A stretch of DNA of 64,000 nt from Parvularcula sp039818345 (GTDB taxonomy: Bacteria; Pseudomonadota; Alphaproteobacteria; Caulobacterales; Parvularculaceae). Each line of letters begins with the position of its first letter. Positions within the stretch are counted from its first letter, which is position 1. The notes under the pieces were generated by a model. That model was not told where the DNA came from and did no database searches. It worked only from the letters and a program-made list of their open reading frames with translations. This document shows, piece after piece, positions 32,226 through 40,293 of the stretch. Both the position numbers and the translations under genes were made by a program. Location of the stretch: contig JBCBUC010000008.1 in the NCBI GenBank assembly GCA_039818345.1, forward strand, positions 56,679 through 120,678. Reading direction: 5' to 3'.

Positions 32226-32248
32226 AACAATTCGCGTGAATTGTTCAC
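32226..32248. promoter_or_regulatory. Palindromic site in the promoter region between sucC and a divergent gene
   Basis: AACAATTC (32226-32233) and GAATTGTT (32238-32245) are perfect 8-base arms around GCGT. A second, overlapping inverted repeat GTGAA-TTG-TTCAC covers 32236-32248. The position, 75-98 bases upstream of sucC and 55-77 bases upstream of the divergent gene at 32303, suits an operator for one or both. The binding protein is not known. A further small palindrome, TTAAGG-TTC-CCTTAA, is at 32268-32282. Confidence 0.45.
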
Positions 32249-32302
32249 AGTTGCAGAGCGCGGCAACTTAAGGTTCCCTTAACTTTAGGGATCGGTGATT
32301 CT

Positions 32303-32899
32303 ATGTCTAAAAAGGAATACGACGCGTACAGTCTTTTTTGCAAGTCATTGGATACAATGGGCTCTGCGCTCGAGTTTGGGAGCAGCCTTGCCCGCGCCGC
32401 CGCTCGGGCTAACGAGCAGATGGTGCAACCTTGGGAATTCCCCGCCTCAGCTGGTAAGGAGCAAAAGAGCACTGAACGGAACGATGACCTTTCAGTACCG
32501 CCACCCCCCGACGCCATTGAAACGGCACGCCAGGCGGTCGATCAAGCCCTCCGCGCGATGAAAGCGGCGGTGGTCACGGCAGACGAGATCGATCAACCCC
32601 TTGCCGAAACCTCCGCGCCAAAAGTGCACGACGAAGCCGCTGATCCTCAAACTGCCAAGCCAACGAGGCGGCGGAAGGACAGTCAGCCTCGCGCGAAAGC
32701 TGCGCCTCCGGTCCGCGATCCGGCGCCAGAGAAACAGCCCGAACCCGCGGTGACAGCTCGGCAGGCCGATCAATTGGATGAGCGTGCTCAGAGGCTGCTC
32801 GCGCGGTTCGTTGCGCCCGATCCTGACTTTTTCGAAAAGTCGCCCTTTGAAGGATGGGATGGTTTCGGACCACCAGCAAAAACGGGTCGCCAGAGTTAG
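32303..32899 (+). CDS. Hypothetical Pro/Ala-rich protein
   Basis: A 198-residue soluble protein. The first 50 residues look helical (YDAYSLFCKSLDTMGSALEFG...), the central portion is low-complexity, rich in Ala, Pro, Lys and acidic residues (about 60-150), and the end is a short helical/aromatic module (QRLLARFVAPDPDFFEKSPFEGWDGFG). No domain recognised. Codon use looks like its neighbours. It is read divergently from sucC. Confidence 0.65.
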   Translation: MSKKEYDAYSLFCKSLDTMGSALEFGSSLARAAARANEQMVQPWEFPASAGKEQKSTERNDDLSVPPPPDAIETARQAVDQALRAMKAAVVTADEIDQPLAETSAPKVHDEAADPQTAKPTRRRKDSQPRAKAAPPVRDPAPEKQPEPAVTARQADQLDERAQRLLARFVAPDPDFFEKSPFEGWDGFGPPAKTGRQS

Positions 32900-32932
32900 G
32901 TACCACAGTCACGACGTCGTTGCCGAAGCGGC

Positions 32933-33477
32933 TCAGGTCACGTCAAGCAAAACACGTGCGCCGGTGGTGATCGTGTGCGTAACACCCTCACCCGCATAAT
33001 TCGGATCGTCAGGACGGAAGCCGCCTATACGGCGATCGCGAATATAGTCGGGTGCGGACAAATCAAACGGATAAACGTATCGATAGGGTCGCGCCGACAG
33101 CTGCGGCCGGTTGGACAGAAAGAAGCCGCCAACGACGAAGCAAGCCACACACCGTCTTCCCACTCACCGCCGCGACCCATTCATCAAAAGTCGCCAAACG
33201 GTAGGCCTCGTCCGTCCGCTCACTGAGATATGTGGCGTCGTCGATCGCATCATCGTAGCGAAGATAGGATTACGGGTAGGTCTCGGGGATCGCGTTGGCC
33301 CAGAACTGAGCGTTCCGGGTGTACGTGCAAGCGCCCGCCTCAACACACGCCTTGAACTGCCCCACCGTCACGTCTGTCTTCGTGAATGTAGTCGAAATCG
33401 GCGACGGGTTGCTCGTTATCGCCAGCACATAACATCAAGATCCATGTGGCGGCGGAGACAGCCAACACACGTGTCAT
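32933..33477 (-). pseudogene. Decayed formylglycine-generating-enzyme-like (SUMF1/FGE) gene
   Basis: No single frame spans this stretch, but reading the minus strand across frames gives FGE-family fragments in the right order. First comes a signal-peptide-like start (MTRVLAVSAATWILMLCAG, from 33477), then TKTDVTVGQFKACVEAGACTYT (quoted in parts: VTVGQFKACVEAG), WANAIPETYP before a stop, YRLATFDEWVAAV (compare YRLPTEAEWE), and finally RPYRYVYP...IRDRRIGGFRP (compare the terminal RSAYRYxx...IGFRP). At least three frame changes and an in-frame stop are needed, and the segment is shorter than a normal FGE gene. The last piece remains a 76-codon ORF (32933-33163). Confidence 0.6.
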
Positions 33478-33548
33478 CAACGTCCAGATTCCCAAGGTTC
33501 CACCTTTTGGGGCTGGCTTAACCCGTTCTGGTGGAGACGTCATCCGCG

Positions 33549-34706
33549 CTAAACCGCTTCTACATCCCTCGCCGCCTCTGTGGCGGTGATCCAGCCACCA
33601 CCGAGGACACGGGAGCCGTCCGCTGCGTAGAAGACGCACGCCTGGCCGGGCGCGACGCCTGCTTCGGGGTCAGCGAGATCGATGTACGGACCAAGGTCAT
33701 CCGTGCCCGTTGTTGCAGGCGCTGGAGGCCTGGTCGAGCGGAGTTTGACCCGCACAGGCTCCCCGGCCGGCATCGCGTCCGCATCGCCGATCCAATTGAG
33801 CTCTTTAAGACGCACACGACGGGTCAGAAGCGATTCTTGGCGTCCGACGATCACCCGGCGGTTGTCCGCATCCAGGCGCACAACATAAAGGGGCTCTTCG
33901 AGACCGCCCACACCAAGCCCGCGGCGTTGACCCACCGTGTAATGGATCACGCCCGCATGGCGCCCAAGAATATTGCCCTCTTCATCAACGATCTCCCCGG
34001 GCTCAGCAGCGCCGGGCCGAAGCCGTTCGACCACGGAGGTATATTTTCCTTCGGGCACGAAGCAAATGTCTTGACTATCGGGCTTATCAGCCACCTCGAG
34101 CCCTAGCTCGGTAGCAAAAGCGCGGGTGGTCGCCTTAGGCAAGGTCCCAAGCGGAAAACGCAAGAAATCAAGCTGCTCACGGGTCGTGGCGAAAAGGAAA
34201 TAGCTTTGATCCTTTCCCGGATCTTCCGCGCGGTGAAGTTCAGCGCCGGACGGACCCTCTTCGCGGCGGATATAGTGCCCGGTGACCATGGCTTCGGCGC
34301 CAAGCTCGCGCGCGGTGGTCAGAAGATCTTTGAACTTGACCGTTTGATTGCAGCGGACGCACGGAATCGGCGTCGCACCTGCAAGATAGGTGTCGGCGAA
34401 GTCCTCCATGACGCTTTGTGAAAAGCGATCCTCATAATCGAGAACGTAATGGGGAATACCGATCGCATCGGCCACCTGACGGGCGTCATGGATGTCTTGC
34501 CCAGCGCAGCACGCCCCTTTTTTTTGGATCGCCACGCCGTGATCGTAAAGCTGCAACGTGATCCCGACCGCATCATAACCCGCCTTTTTGACGAGCGCGG
34601 CGGCCACCGAGCTATCGACCCCGCCCGACATTGCCACGACGACCCGCGCGCCCTTGGGCACACCAAGGTCGAGGGATGCAGCATAATCCTCGAGGGTCAT
34701 ATCCAT
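33549..34706 (-). CDS. mnmA: tRNA-specific 2-thiouridylase MnmA
   Basis: A 385-residue enzyme that thiolates U34 of tRNA-Lys, -Glu and -Gln. The PP-loop ATP site AMSGGVDSSVAAALV is near the N-terminus. The catalytic Cys of PCVRCNQTVKF and the sulfur-accepting Cys of SQDICFVPEG are in place, followed by the C-terminal OB-like domains (YTVGQRRGLGVG). ATG at 34706 lies 8 bases from AGG; a GTG at 34715 is possible. The gene downstream on the strand is the decayed FGE-like region. Confidence 0.96.
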   Translation of the reverse strand: MDMTLEDYAASLDLGVPKGARVVVAMSGGVDSSVAAALVKKAGYDAVGITLQLYDHGVAIQKKGACCAGQDIHDARQVADAIGIPHYVLDYEDRFSQSVMEDFADTYLAGATPIPCVRCNQTVKFKDLLTTARELGAEAMVTGHYIRREEGPSGAELHRAEDPGKDQSYFLFATTREQLDFLRFPLGTLPKATTRAFATELGLEVADKPDSQDICFVPEGKYTSVVERLRPGAAEPGEIVDEEGNILGRHAGVIHYTVGQRRGLGVGGLEEPLYVVRLDADNRRVIVGRQESLLTRRVRLKELNWIGDADAMPAGEPVRVKLRSTRPPAPATTGTDDLGPYIDLADPEAGVAPGQACVFYAADGSRVLGGGWITATEAARDVEAV

Positions 34707-34756
34707 CGAACGCACCTAAGAGGCGCGCCGATCAAATAAAAGCCCTCGGCGCGCCG

Positions 34757-35344
34757 CTATCGGCGAGGCCGTTGGCCGCCGCCCGGGGGCCCGCCGCGGC
34801 CACCGCCTTGCTGCTGGCGAGACGATGATGCATCGAGAACCCGCGCGACTTCGCTTCTTTCAAGCTGACCGTCGTCATTCCGGTCCAATTGATCGAACCG
34901 CAAACCTAGAAAACCAACAAATTCGGCTTCCGTGATGACCCCATCAGGGATGCGGTCAAAGCTTCCCATACCGTAGGGCGCATCGCGGGTGCCGATCGCG
35001 TCTTCCACCCAAGCGGAGAGCTCCAATGGCCGGAGATGGTTGTCACCATCGGTGTCAGCGCGAACGAACTGGATCGGGGCGCGATCCTCAAACTCCGCGC
35101 GGGACACAATCAAATCGTCATCCATGTCCATGCCGACATAAAAGAGCGCGAGCGGATCGATGATGACGCGCGGCAGGGCCGCTTGGCTGCCACCGCCTGG
35201 TCCACCTGGTCCGCCGCCGCGGGGCGGGCCGCCGGAGGAGCTGCAAGCGCTTAAAGCGGCCAACAAGAGAATGCCGAGCAGCGCAACGCAGAGCGTGCGG
35301 GCGGCAGCAACAACTGACGATCGATCGATCCAAATCCTGTCCAT
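34757..35344 (-). CDS. EF-hand lipoprotein, Gly/Pro-rich
   Basis: A 195-residue probable lipoprotein (lipobox LSAC, Cys34) with a Gly/Pro-rich spacer and four calcium-binding loops. Loops at 73-84 (DMDDDLIVSRAE), 97-108 (DTDGDNHLRPLE) and 154-165 (DRNDDGQLERSE) are canonical with D at 1, 3/5 and E at 12. The third at 130-141 (DRIPDGVITEAE) lacks the acidic residue at position 3. The C-terminal tail is Gly/Arg/Pro-rich. It could bind Ca2+ at the outer surface or in the periplasm; role unknown. Confidence 0.8.
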   Translation of the reverse strand: MDRIWIDRSSVVAAARTLCVALLGILLLAALSACSSSGGPPRGGGPGGPGGGSQAALPRVIIDPLALFYVGMDMDDDLIVSRAEFEDRAPIQFVRADTDGDNHLRPLELSAWVEDAIGTRDAPYGMGSFDRIPDGVITEAEFVGFLGLRFDQLDRNDDGQLERSEVARVLDASSSRQQQGGGRGGPPGGGQRPRR

Positions 35345-35501
35345 CGCTCCGGCCTAGGCAACTTCTTCCAGCGCGAAAAGGCAGAACACGCTGCTTGATG
35401 ATTAAAGAAAGGCAGCCTCTCCTTAACCGCCCCCTCTTTCAACCAAGAGCGCGGCGGGGAGCCGATGCGCCACCGCCGCCGATGTTGGCCTGTCGCCTGA
35501 T

Positions 35502-36686
35502 TTAGACGAACAGACGCAGGATCGAGTTTTGCGTTTCGTTGCCAAGCGCCAAGGCCGACAAGGCCAAGTCATATTGCGACTGGAGATTGCTGAGGCGGAT
35601 CGACTCTTCGGCCACATCAATATCAGCAATACGGGAAATCCCACTCTCCGCACTGAAGATCAAATTGTCGAGGAAGGTCTCTTGGGTATCGAAACGACCC
35701 TCGGACGAGCCAAGGCGGGAGGCCGAGTTGATCGCCGCATCGATTAACGTGTCGATTTGGCTAAGGGCTGTGCTGGCATTGGCGGTGGTGGACACGGACA
35801 AATCACGCACACCGCGGAGGCTTCCGCTCTGTGTACCGCCCGTCGCCGACGCATAGTCGATCTCCAACGGCCCACCCGAGTTGTTGGTGATGGTGATCGT
35901 ATCGGCGCCTGTATCATGCGCCACCGTCACACCAAGTCCGCGAGCGCTTGCACCGTCTTGCAGCATCTGCGTGAAGTTGGCGAAGGCATCGTCCGCGGTT
36001 TCTCCGGAATTGACCACATATTCGAAGTCTTCGCCGTCGATCGTCACCCGATAGCTTTGACCTTGGGCAATGGCGAAACTGCCTGAGCTGTAGTCGATGG
36101 TGACCGCAGCACTATCCGCAACGGCGGCGCCATTACCGGTCACCGAGACATTGGCAACCGCACTGCCCGTGCCGAAGGTGTCTTCGATACGCAGGTCTTG
36201 CGAAGCGGTGGACAGAACACTGGTTTGGACAGCGCCGCTCGCATCGACATAAACACCTGACGTGACATCAAAATTTGAGCCGCCTTGCAGAAGGCTCACG
36301 CCGCTGAGCTGCGCGGTATCGACGATGCCTTGGTATTGCAGCCGAAGGGCATCGAGCTCCGCGGTTAGCGCGACAAGATCAGCACCCGCCCCATTGGCGG
36401 CGGTGATCGTCTCTTTCATCGATTGCAGCACACTCACGGCTTGATCGGCGCCTTGCCGGGCCACCGCGACGGTCTCTCGACCGTTGATGACGTTCTGCTT
36501 GGAGACCTCATAGCCGCTTGTCGCACTTCGCAGCTTTTGGATCTGCGAATAGCCGTTTGGGTCATCAGCTGACGTGTTGATTTTACGGCCTGTGGCGAGC
36601 GCAGTTGAGGTCCGTTCGATATCGCGACTTAGCGATTGGATCTCAAATATCGCGGTTCTCGCGGATGGATTAAAGAATACACTCAC
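35502..36686 (-). CDS. Flagellin
   Basis: A 394-residue flagellin. The conserved D0/D1 N-terminus (PSARTAIFEIQSLSRDIERTSTALATGRKIN, quoted here as TAIFEIQSLSRD and TALATGRKIN) and the C-terminal coiled-coil (IADIDVAEESIRLSNLQSQYDLALSALALGNE, quoted as IADIDVAEESIRL) bracket a variable D2/D3 region (about 165-330). It has no signal peptide, as expected for type III export. The start GTG at 36686 has GGGAGG 8 bases upstream; a TTG one codon earlier is closer than usual. No other flagellar gene is in the window, so it is an isolated copy, and no sigma-54 or sigma-28 promoter was recognised upstream. Confidence 0.9.
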   Translation of the reverse strand: MSVFFNPSARTAIFEIQSLSRDIERTSTALATGRKINTSADDPNGYSQIQKLRSATSGYEVSKQNVINGRETVAVARQGADQAVSVLQSMKETITAANGAGADLVALTAELDALRLQYQGIVDTAQLSGVSLLQGGSNFDVTSGVYVDASGAVQTSVLSTASQDLRIEDTFGTGSAVANVSVTGNGAAVADSAAVTIDYSSGSFAIAQGQSYRVTIDGEDFEYVVNSGETADDAFANFTQMLQDGASARGLGVTVAHDTGADTITITNNSGGPLEIDYASATGGTQSGSLRGVRDLSVSTTANASTALSQIDTLIDAAINSASRLGSSEGRFDTQETFLDNLIFSAESGISRIADIDVAEESIRLSNLQSQYDLALSALALGNETQNSILRLFV

Positions 36687-36707
36687 CAAAATTGCCTCCC
36701 AGTTGGC

Positions 36708-36733
36708 ATCCGATCAGCAATCCCCCATCGGAT
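36708..36733 (-). promoter_or_regulatory. Small inverted repeat in the flagellin leader
   Basis: ATCCGAT (36708-36714) and ATCGGAT (36727-36733) are 7-base perfect arms with a 12-base spacer, about 22-47 bases upstream of the flagellin start. It may form a leader hairpin; FlbT acts on flagellin leaders in related bacteria, but no evidence ties it to this site. Confidence 0.3.
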
Positions 36734-36913
36734 CCTGACCACATGGAAAGCTCTACAAAAAAATCCTAAAGTGTGAGTGTATAACTGTGTTGATGCTCTC
36801 AGGGGTTGAGTAAAAGAAGTTTAGGCTTACCAAATTGCCGCGGATTTCCTTCGCTTTGCGCTTTAAGTTCATGGTCACTTCATCATGAACGCAAGGCGGA
36901 CTAAGGCAGGCCT

Positions 36914-37900
36914 ATGACCAGTTATCCTTCCGTTCTCGCCGCGATCGGGAACACGCCCCTCATCAAACTCAAGCGCGCCTCGGAAGAGACGGGCTGCACG
37001 ATCCTTGGCAAGGCAGAGTTCTTGAACCCTGGCCAATCGGTGAAAGACCGCGCAGCGCTTGGCATTGTCGAGGCAGCTGAACAGGACGGCACGCTGCAAC
37101 CCGGCGGCACCATCGTCGAAGGCACCGCCGGCAACACGGGCATCGGCCTTTGCATGGTCGGCAAGGCGAAGGGCTACAACGTCAAGATCGTCATGCCACG
37201 GACCCAAAGCCAAGAGAAAAAGGACGCTGTCCGCCTTTTGGGCGGTGAACTGATCGAAGTCGACGCGGTGCCCTACGCCGATCAAAACAACTATATCCAT
37301 TACTCCCGCCGTGTGGCCGAAGAAACGGAGAATGCGGTGTGGGCGAACCAGTTCGATAACACTGCCAACCGTAACGCGCATATCAGGACGACAGGCCCTG
37401 AGATTTGGCGGGACACAGAAGGCAAAGTCGATGGCTTTACCTGCGCGATCGGTTCGGGCGGAACCCTCGCGGGCGTGTCGTTGGCGCTGAAAGAGCGCAA
37501 CAAAGACGTCAAGATCGCCATCTCTGACCCCTATGGCGCGAAGATCTTTGACTGGTTCCATAAGGGTGAGCTCACCACCGAGGGTTCCTCGGTGATGGAG
37601 GGGATCGGCCAGGGACGGATCACGGCCAATATCGATGGAGCAGAGTTTGACCAAGCCTTCCGCATCCACGACGCCGAAGCCTTGGAGATCATCTTTGGAC
37701 TGACCGCCGAAGAAGGGCTTTGCCTTGGCGGCTCCGCTGGGATCAATGTCGCTGGCGCCATAAAGCTCGCAAAAGAGATGGGGCCGGGCCATACGATCGT
37801 CACGGTGCTGTGCGATTACGGCAATCGGTATCAGTCAAAACTCTTCAACCCGGCATTCCTTCGCGAAAAAGGCCTGCCTGTTCCGAACTGGTTAGACTAA
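36914..37900 (+). CDS. cysK: Cysteine synthase A (O-acetylserine sulfhydrylase)
   Basis: A 328-residue PLP enzyme that makes cysteine from O-acetylserine and sulfide. The PLP lysine is in NPGQSVKDRAALG, the substrate loop in EGTAGNTGIG, and the phosphate-binding GSGGTLAG is present. The C-terminus continues to VPNWLD, somewhat longer than E. coli CysK. It begins a tightly packed plus-strand run (cysK-csaA-GNAT-metC...), each gene separated by at most a few bases. Confidence 0.95.
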   Translation: MTSYPSVLAAIGNTPLIKLKRASEETGCTILGKAEFLNPGQSVKDRAALGIVEAAEQDGTLQPGGTIVEGTAGNTGIGLCMVGKAKGYNVKIVMPRTQSQEKKDAVRLLGGELIEVDAVPYADQNNYIHYSRRVAEETENAVWANQFDNTANRNAHIRTTGPEIWRDTEGKVDGFTCAIGSGGTLAGVSLALKERNKDVKIAISDPYGAKIFDWFHKGELTTEGSSVMEGIGQGRITANIDGAEFDQAFRIHDAEALEIIFGLTAEEGLCLGGSAGINVAGAIKLAKEMGPGHTIVTVLCDYGNRYQSKLFNPAFLREKGLPVPNWLD

Positions 37901-37902
37901 GC

Positions 37903-38274
37903 GTGCACAAAACATTTAACGCCGAGAGCCCATCGGAGGGAGCCACGGATTTTGACACCTTCATGAAGGTGGACATCCGTGTGGGGACGGTCATCGAGGC
38001 TGCGCCCTTCCCCGAGGCGCGCAAACCTGCAATCAAACTGGAGATCGATTTTGGTCCCGGTGTCGGGATCAAAAAATCCTCCGCCCAGATAACCGAGTAT
38101 TACTCATCTGAGACGCTTATCGGTCGCCAGGTGATGGGCGTGGTCAATTTTCCGCCGCGCCAGATCGGGCCTTTTATGTCGGAAGTTTTGGTGCTTGGCT
38201 TTGCCGACGCTGATGGTGCTATTGTCTTGGCCGGGCCGGACAAGCCCGTACCCAATGGAATGCGAATGTCATGA
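37903..38274 (+). CDS. csaA: CsaA-type tRNA-binding chaperone-like protein
   Basis: A 123-residue OB-fold protein. It contains the CsaA/Trbp111 signatures DIRVGTVIEAAPFPEARKPAIKLEIDFG (quoted in parts: DIRVGTVIEA and ARKPAIKLEIDFG), IKKSSAQIT and FMSEVLVLGF. CsaA dimers bind tRNA and have been reported to act in protein secretion. The GTG at 37903 lies 2 bases after the cysK stop and gives the usual length; overlaps the next gene by 4 bases. Confidence 0.93.
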   Translation: MHKTFNAESPSEGATDFDTFMKVDIRVGTVIEAAPFPEARKPAIKLEIDFGPGVGIKKSSAQITEYYSSETLIGRQVMGVVNFPPRQIGPFMSEVLVLGFADADGAIVLAGPDKPVPNGMRMS

Positions 38275-38816
38275 GCGCGATCATCAAATCTCCGGAGCCG
38301 CTTGAGCGTCACGAGGTGACAATTCACTATCTCGAGCAGCTAACGCAGAAGATTCAGGCGCCCCTGAACATCGCGGGAAAAAAACTTGCAGTCATGCGAG
38401 CAGAAACGCCGCCCGTCGATTACTACCGGTTTCTCTTCAACGGGGTCGGTGAGAAACACCGCTGGGTCTCTCGTCGCTATATTCCGGATGCTGAACTTGC
38501 GGCCAAGATCCATCATGAGGATATCTATATCTATCCTTTGTTGGTCAACGGATCACCGCTCGGTTTCAGCGAGATTGACGCCAAGCACGGTGACGATGTC
38601 ACCATCAGGTTTTTCGGCCTTCTTCCCGAGGCACAAGGCTTGGGTCTTGGCCTTTGGTTCTTCCGGGAGACAGTGCGTCTTGCCTGGTCGTTCTCTCCCA
38701 AACGTGTGCTGCTAGAGACCTGTAGCCTCGACAGCCCGCGGGCGCTCCAGCTCTACCAGCGGGAGGGGTTTAACACGTATGACCGCAGCTCAGGCGTGAT
38801 CGAGTGGTACGGATGA
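38271..38816 (+). CDS. GNAT-family N-acetyltransferase
   Basis: A 181-residue acetyltransferase. The acetyl-CoA loop shows as PEAQGLGLGLWFF (motif A, the Q/R-x-x-G-x-G/A pattern) in the second half, after an N-terminal region with FSEIDAKHGDDV. Substrate unknown; the surrounding sulfur-amino-acid genes allow a role in amino-acid or polyamine acetylation, but nothing proves it. It overlaps csaA by 4 bases (ATGA) and metC by 4 bases. Confidence 0.85.
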   Translation: MSAIIKSPEPLERHEVTIHYLEQLTQKIQAPLNIAGKKLAVMRAETPPVDYYRFLFNGVGEKHRWVSRRYIPDAELAAKIHHEDIYIYPLLVNGSPLGFSEIDAKHGDDVTIRFFGLLPEAQGLGLGLWFFRETVRLAWSFSPKRVLLETCSLDSPRALQLYQREGFNTYDRSSGVIEWYG

Positions 38817-39955
38817 AAGACGAAACCAAACTCAGTCACGGCGCGCGACCACATGACGGCGTCAGAATGGTCAACCCTTCCGTGGAAAGAGGGTCAACGG
38901 TCCTGTTCCCCGACTACGAAAGCTTCGTCGCGCGCCCCCGGCCGCGATACTATGGCCGGCATGGCACCGATATCCATGATGCCTTGAAAGAAGCTGTTGC
39001 TGGTCTCGAAGGCGCCGATGAGGTGATCCTCACAAGCTCTGGTCTCTCAGCGGTTAATCTCACGCTTTTAACCTTTGCAACACCCGGCGCAGACATCCTC
39101 GTCACCGATACAGCGTATGATCCTGTGCGGAGTTTTTGCGATCACTTCTTGATCAAGCGCGGGATCAGTGTCCGTTACTATGACCCATGCATCGGTGAAG
39201 GCATCGGCGATCTCATCCGCCCTGAGACGACCTTGATCCATACCGAGAGCCCCGGCTCCCTCACCTTTGAGGTTCAAGATATTCCTGCCATCGTCAAAGC
39301 CGCGGGCGATGTTCCGGTCTCGATCGATAACACCTGGGGCGCGGGGTACTTTTTGAAGCCGCTTGCGTTGGGCGCCTCGATCAGCGTGCAATCAGCCACC
39401 AAATATATGGGCGGGCATTCAGACGCCTTTTTAGGGACGATCGCAACGAACGCTGCGCTTGGCAAAAAGATCAAAACTCAAGCAACGCTGCTCGGTAACC
39501 AGACCTCGCCGGACGATGTTTACGCCATCCTCAAGGGGATCCGCACCCTGCCCACCCGCCTCAAAGCGCATGAAAGCCAAGGGATTGCCTTGGCGGCCTG
39601 GCTCGAGGACCGCCCTGAAGTGAAGCGGGTGATCCATCCTGGGCTTGAAAGCCATCCAGACCACGCGCTTTTTAAGCGAGATTTTACCGGTGCAAGCGGG
39701 CTTTTTTCCGTCATTCTTGAGCGCGGGGACGAAGCGCATACTGCCGCGTTCATGAACGCCCTTTCGCTTTTTGGCCTAGGCTATAGCTGGGGCGGTTATG
39801 AGAGCCTTTGCCTTCCCGCCTGGCCCAACACGTGCCGAAGCGCGGTGCCTTGGTCAGACGACGGCCAGCTCTTCCGTTTTCACGCAGGACTTGAAGACTT
39901 AGGTGACTTAACCACAGATTTAGCGAATGCGTTCCATACTGCAGCTCGGGAGTGA
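38813..39955 (+). CDS. metC: Cystathionine beta-lyase (MetC-type PLP enzyme)
   Basis: A 380-residue Cys/Met-metabolism PLP enzyme. The PLP lysine is in SVQSATKYMGGHSDAF, and RYYGRHGTDIHDAL and GLSAVNLTLLTFATPG match the MetC subgroup rather than MetB or MetZ. It would cleave cystathionine to homocysteine, consistent with cysK nearby. The ATG at 38813 overlaps the GNAT stop in ATGA and is preferred over a GTG three codons upstream. Confidence 0.93.
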   Translation: MKDETKLSHGARPHDGVRMVNPSVERGSTVLFPDYESFVARPRPRYYGRHGTDIHDALKEAVAGLEGADEVILTSSGLSAVNLTLLTFATPGADILVTDTAYDPVRSFCDHFLIKRGISVRYYDPCIGEGIGDLIRPETTLIHTESPGSLTFEVQDIPAIVKAAGDVPVSIDNTWGAGYFLKPLALGASISVQSATKYMGGHSDAFLGTIATNAALGKKIKTQATLLGNQTSPDDVYAILKGIRTLPTRLKAHESQGIALAAWLEDRPEVKRVIHPGLESHPDHALFKRDFTGASGLFSVILERGDEAHTAAFMNALSLFGLGYSWGGYESLCLPAWPNTCRSAVPWSDDGQLFRFHAGLEDLGDLTTDLANAFHTAARE

Positions 39956-40293
39956 GAAGCGTGAAGAAGGGCTTGATGGTCATCGCGATGAGCCTGGCGG
40001 CTTGCGAAACGGGGCTTCCTGAAGGAGTGGACTGGGCCCGGGGCAGTGTTGGTGCTCCCGCTGGACCCATCATCTCGTCCACACCAGACGATGCGAGCCT
40101 TGTGCATCCAAAGGGCGTCTGCCGCACACCATGCCGGGTTGATTACCCCATGGCCGTCGAGGTGACGGTGGGCAAAGAAGGCTACAGCCCTATTCAGCTT
40201 TTGATCCCCGTTGGCGCTGGAAACCACACGGTCGAACTCGAAGCCGTTGGTCGTTCTGTGCCGGTCGAAGAAGTTGGACTGCCTGAGCTATGA
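39952..40293 (+). CDS. PEGA-like exported small protein
   Basis: A 113-residue protein. An N-terminal hydrophobic segment with an AAC cysteine (MVIAMSLAAC) suggests a lipoprotein. The rest resembles a PEGA repeat (STPDDASLVHPKGVCRTPCRVDYP, quoted here as DDASLVHPKGVC; then VEVTVGKEGYSPIQLLIPVGAG), a small beta-sandwich that binds surface polymers in S-layer proteins. Start GTG overlaps the metC stop (GTGA); GTG at 39961 or ATG at 39976 are alternatives. Function unknown. Confidence 0.7.
   Translation: MRSVKKGLMVIAMSLAACETGLPEGVDWARGSVGAPAGPIISSTPDDASLVHPKGVCRTPCRVDYPMAVEVTVGKEGYSPIQLLIPVGAGNHTVELEAVGRSVPVEEVGLPEL

Noticed and set aside
36686..36913. Search for sigma-54 or sigma-28 promoters for the flagellin
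   Set aside because: No TGGCA-N7-TTGC or TAAA-N15-GCCGATAA match was found on the minus strand; only AT-rich DNA and a small hairpin are present.
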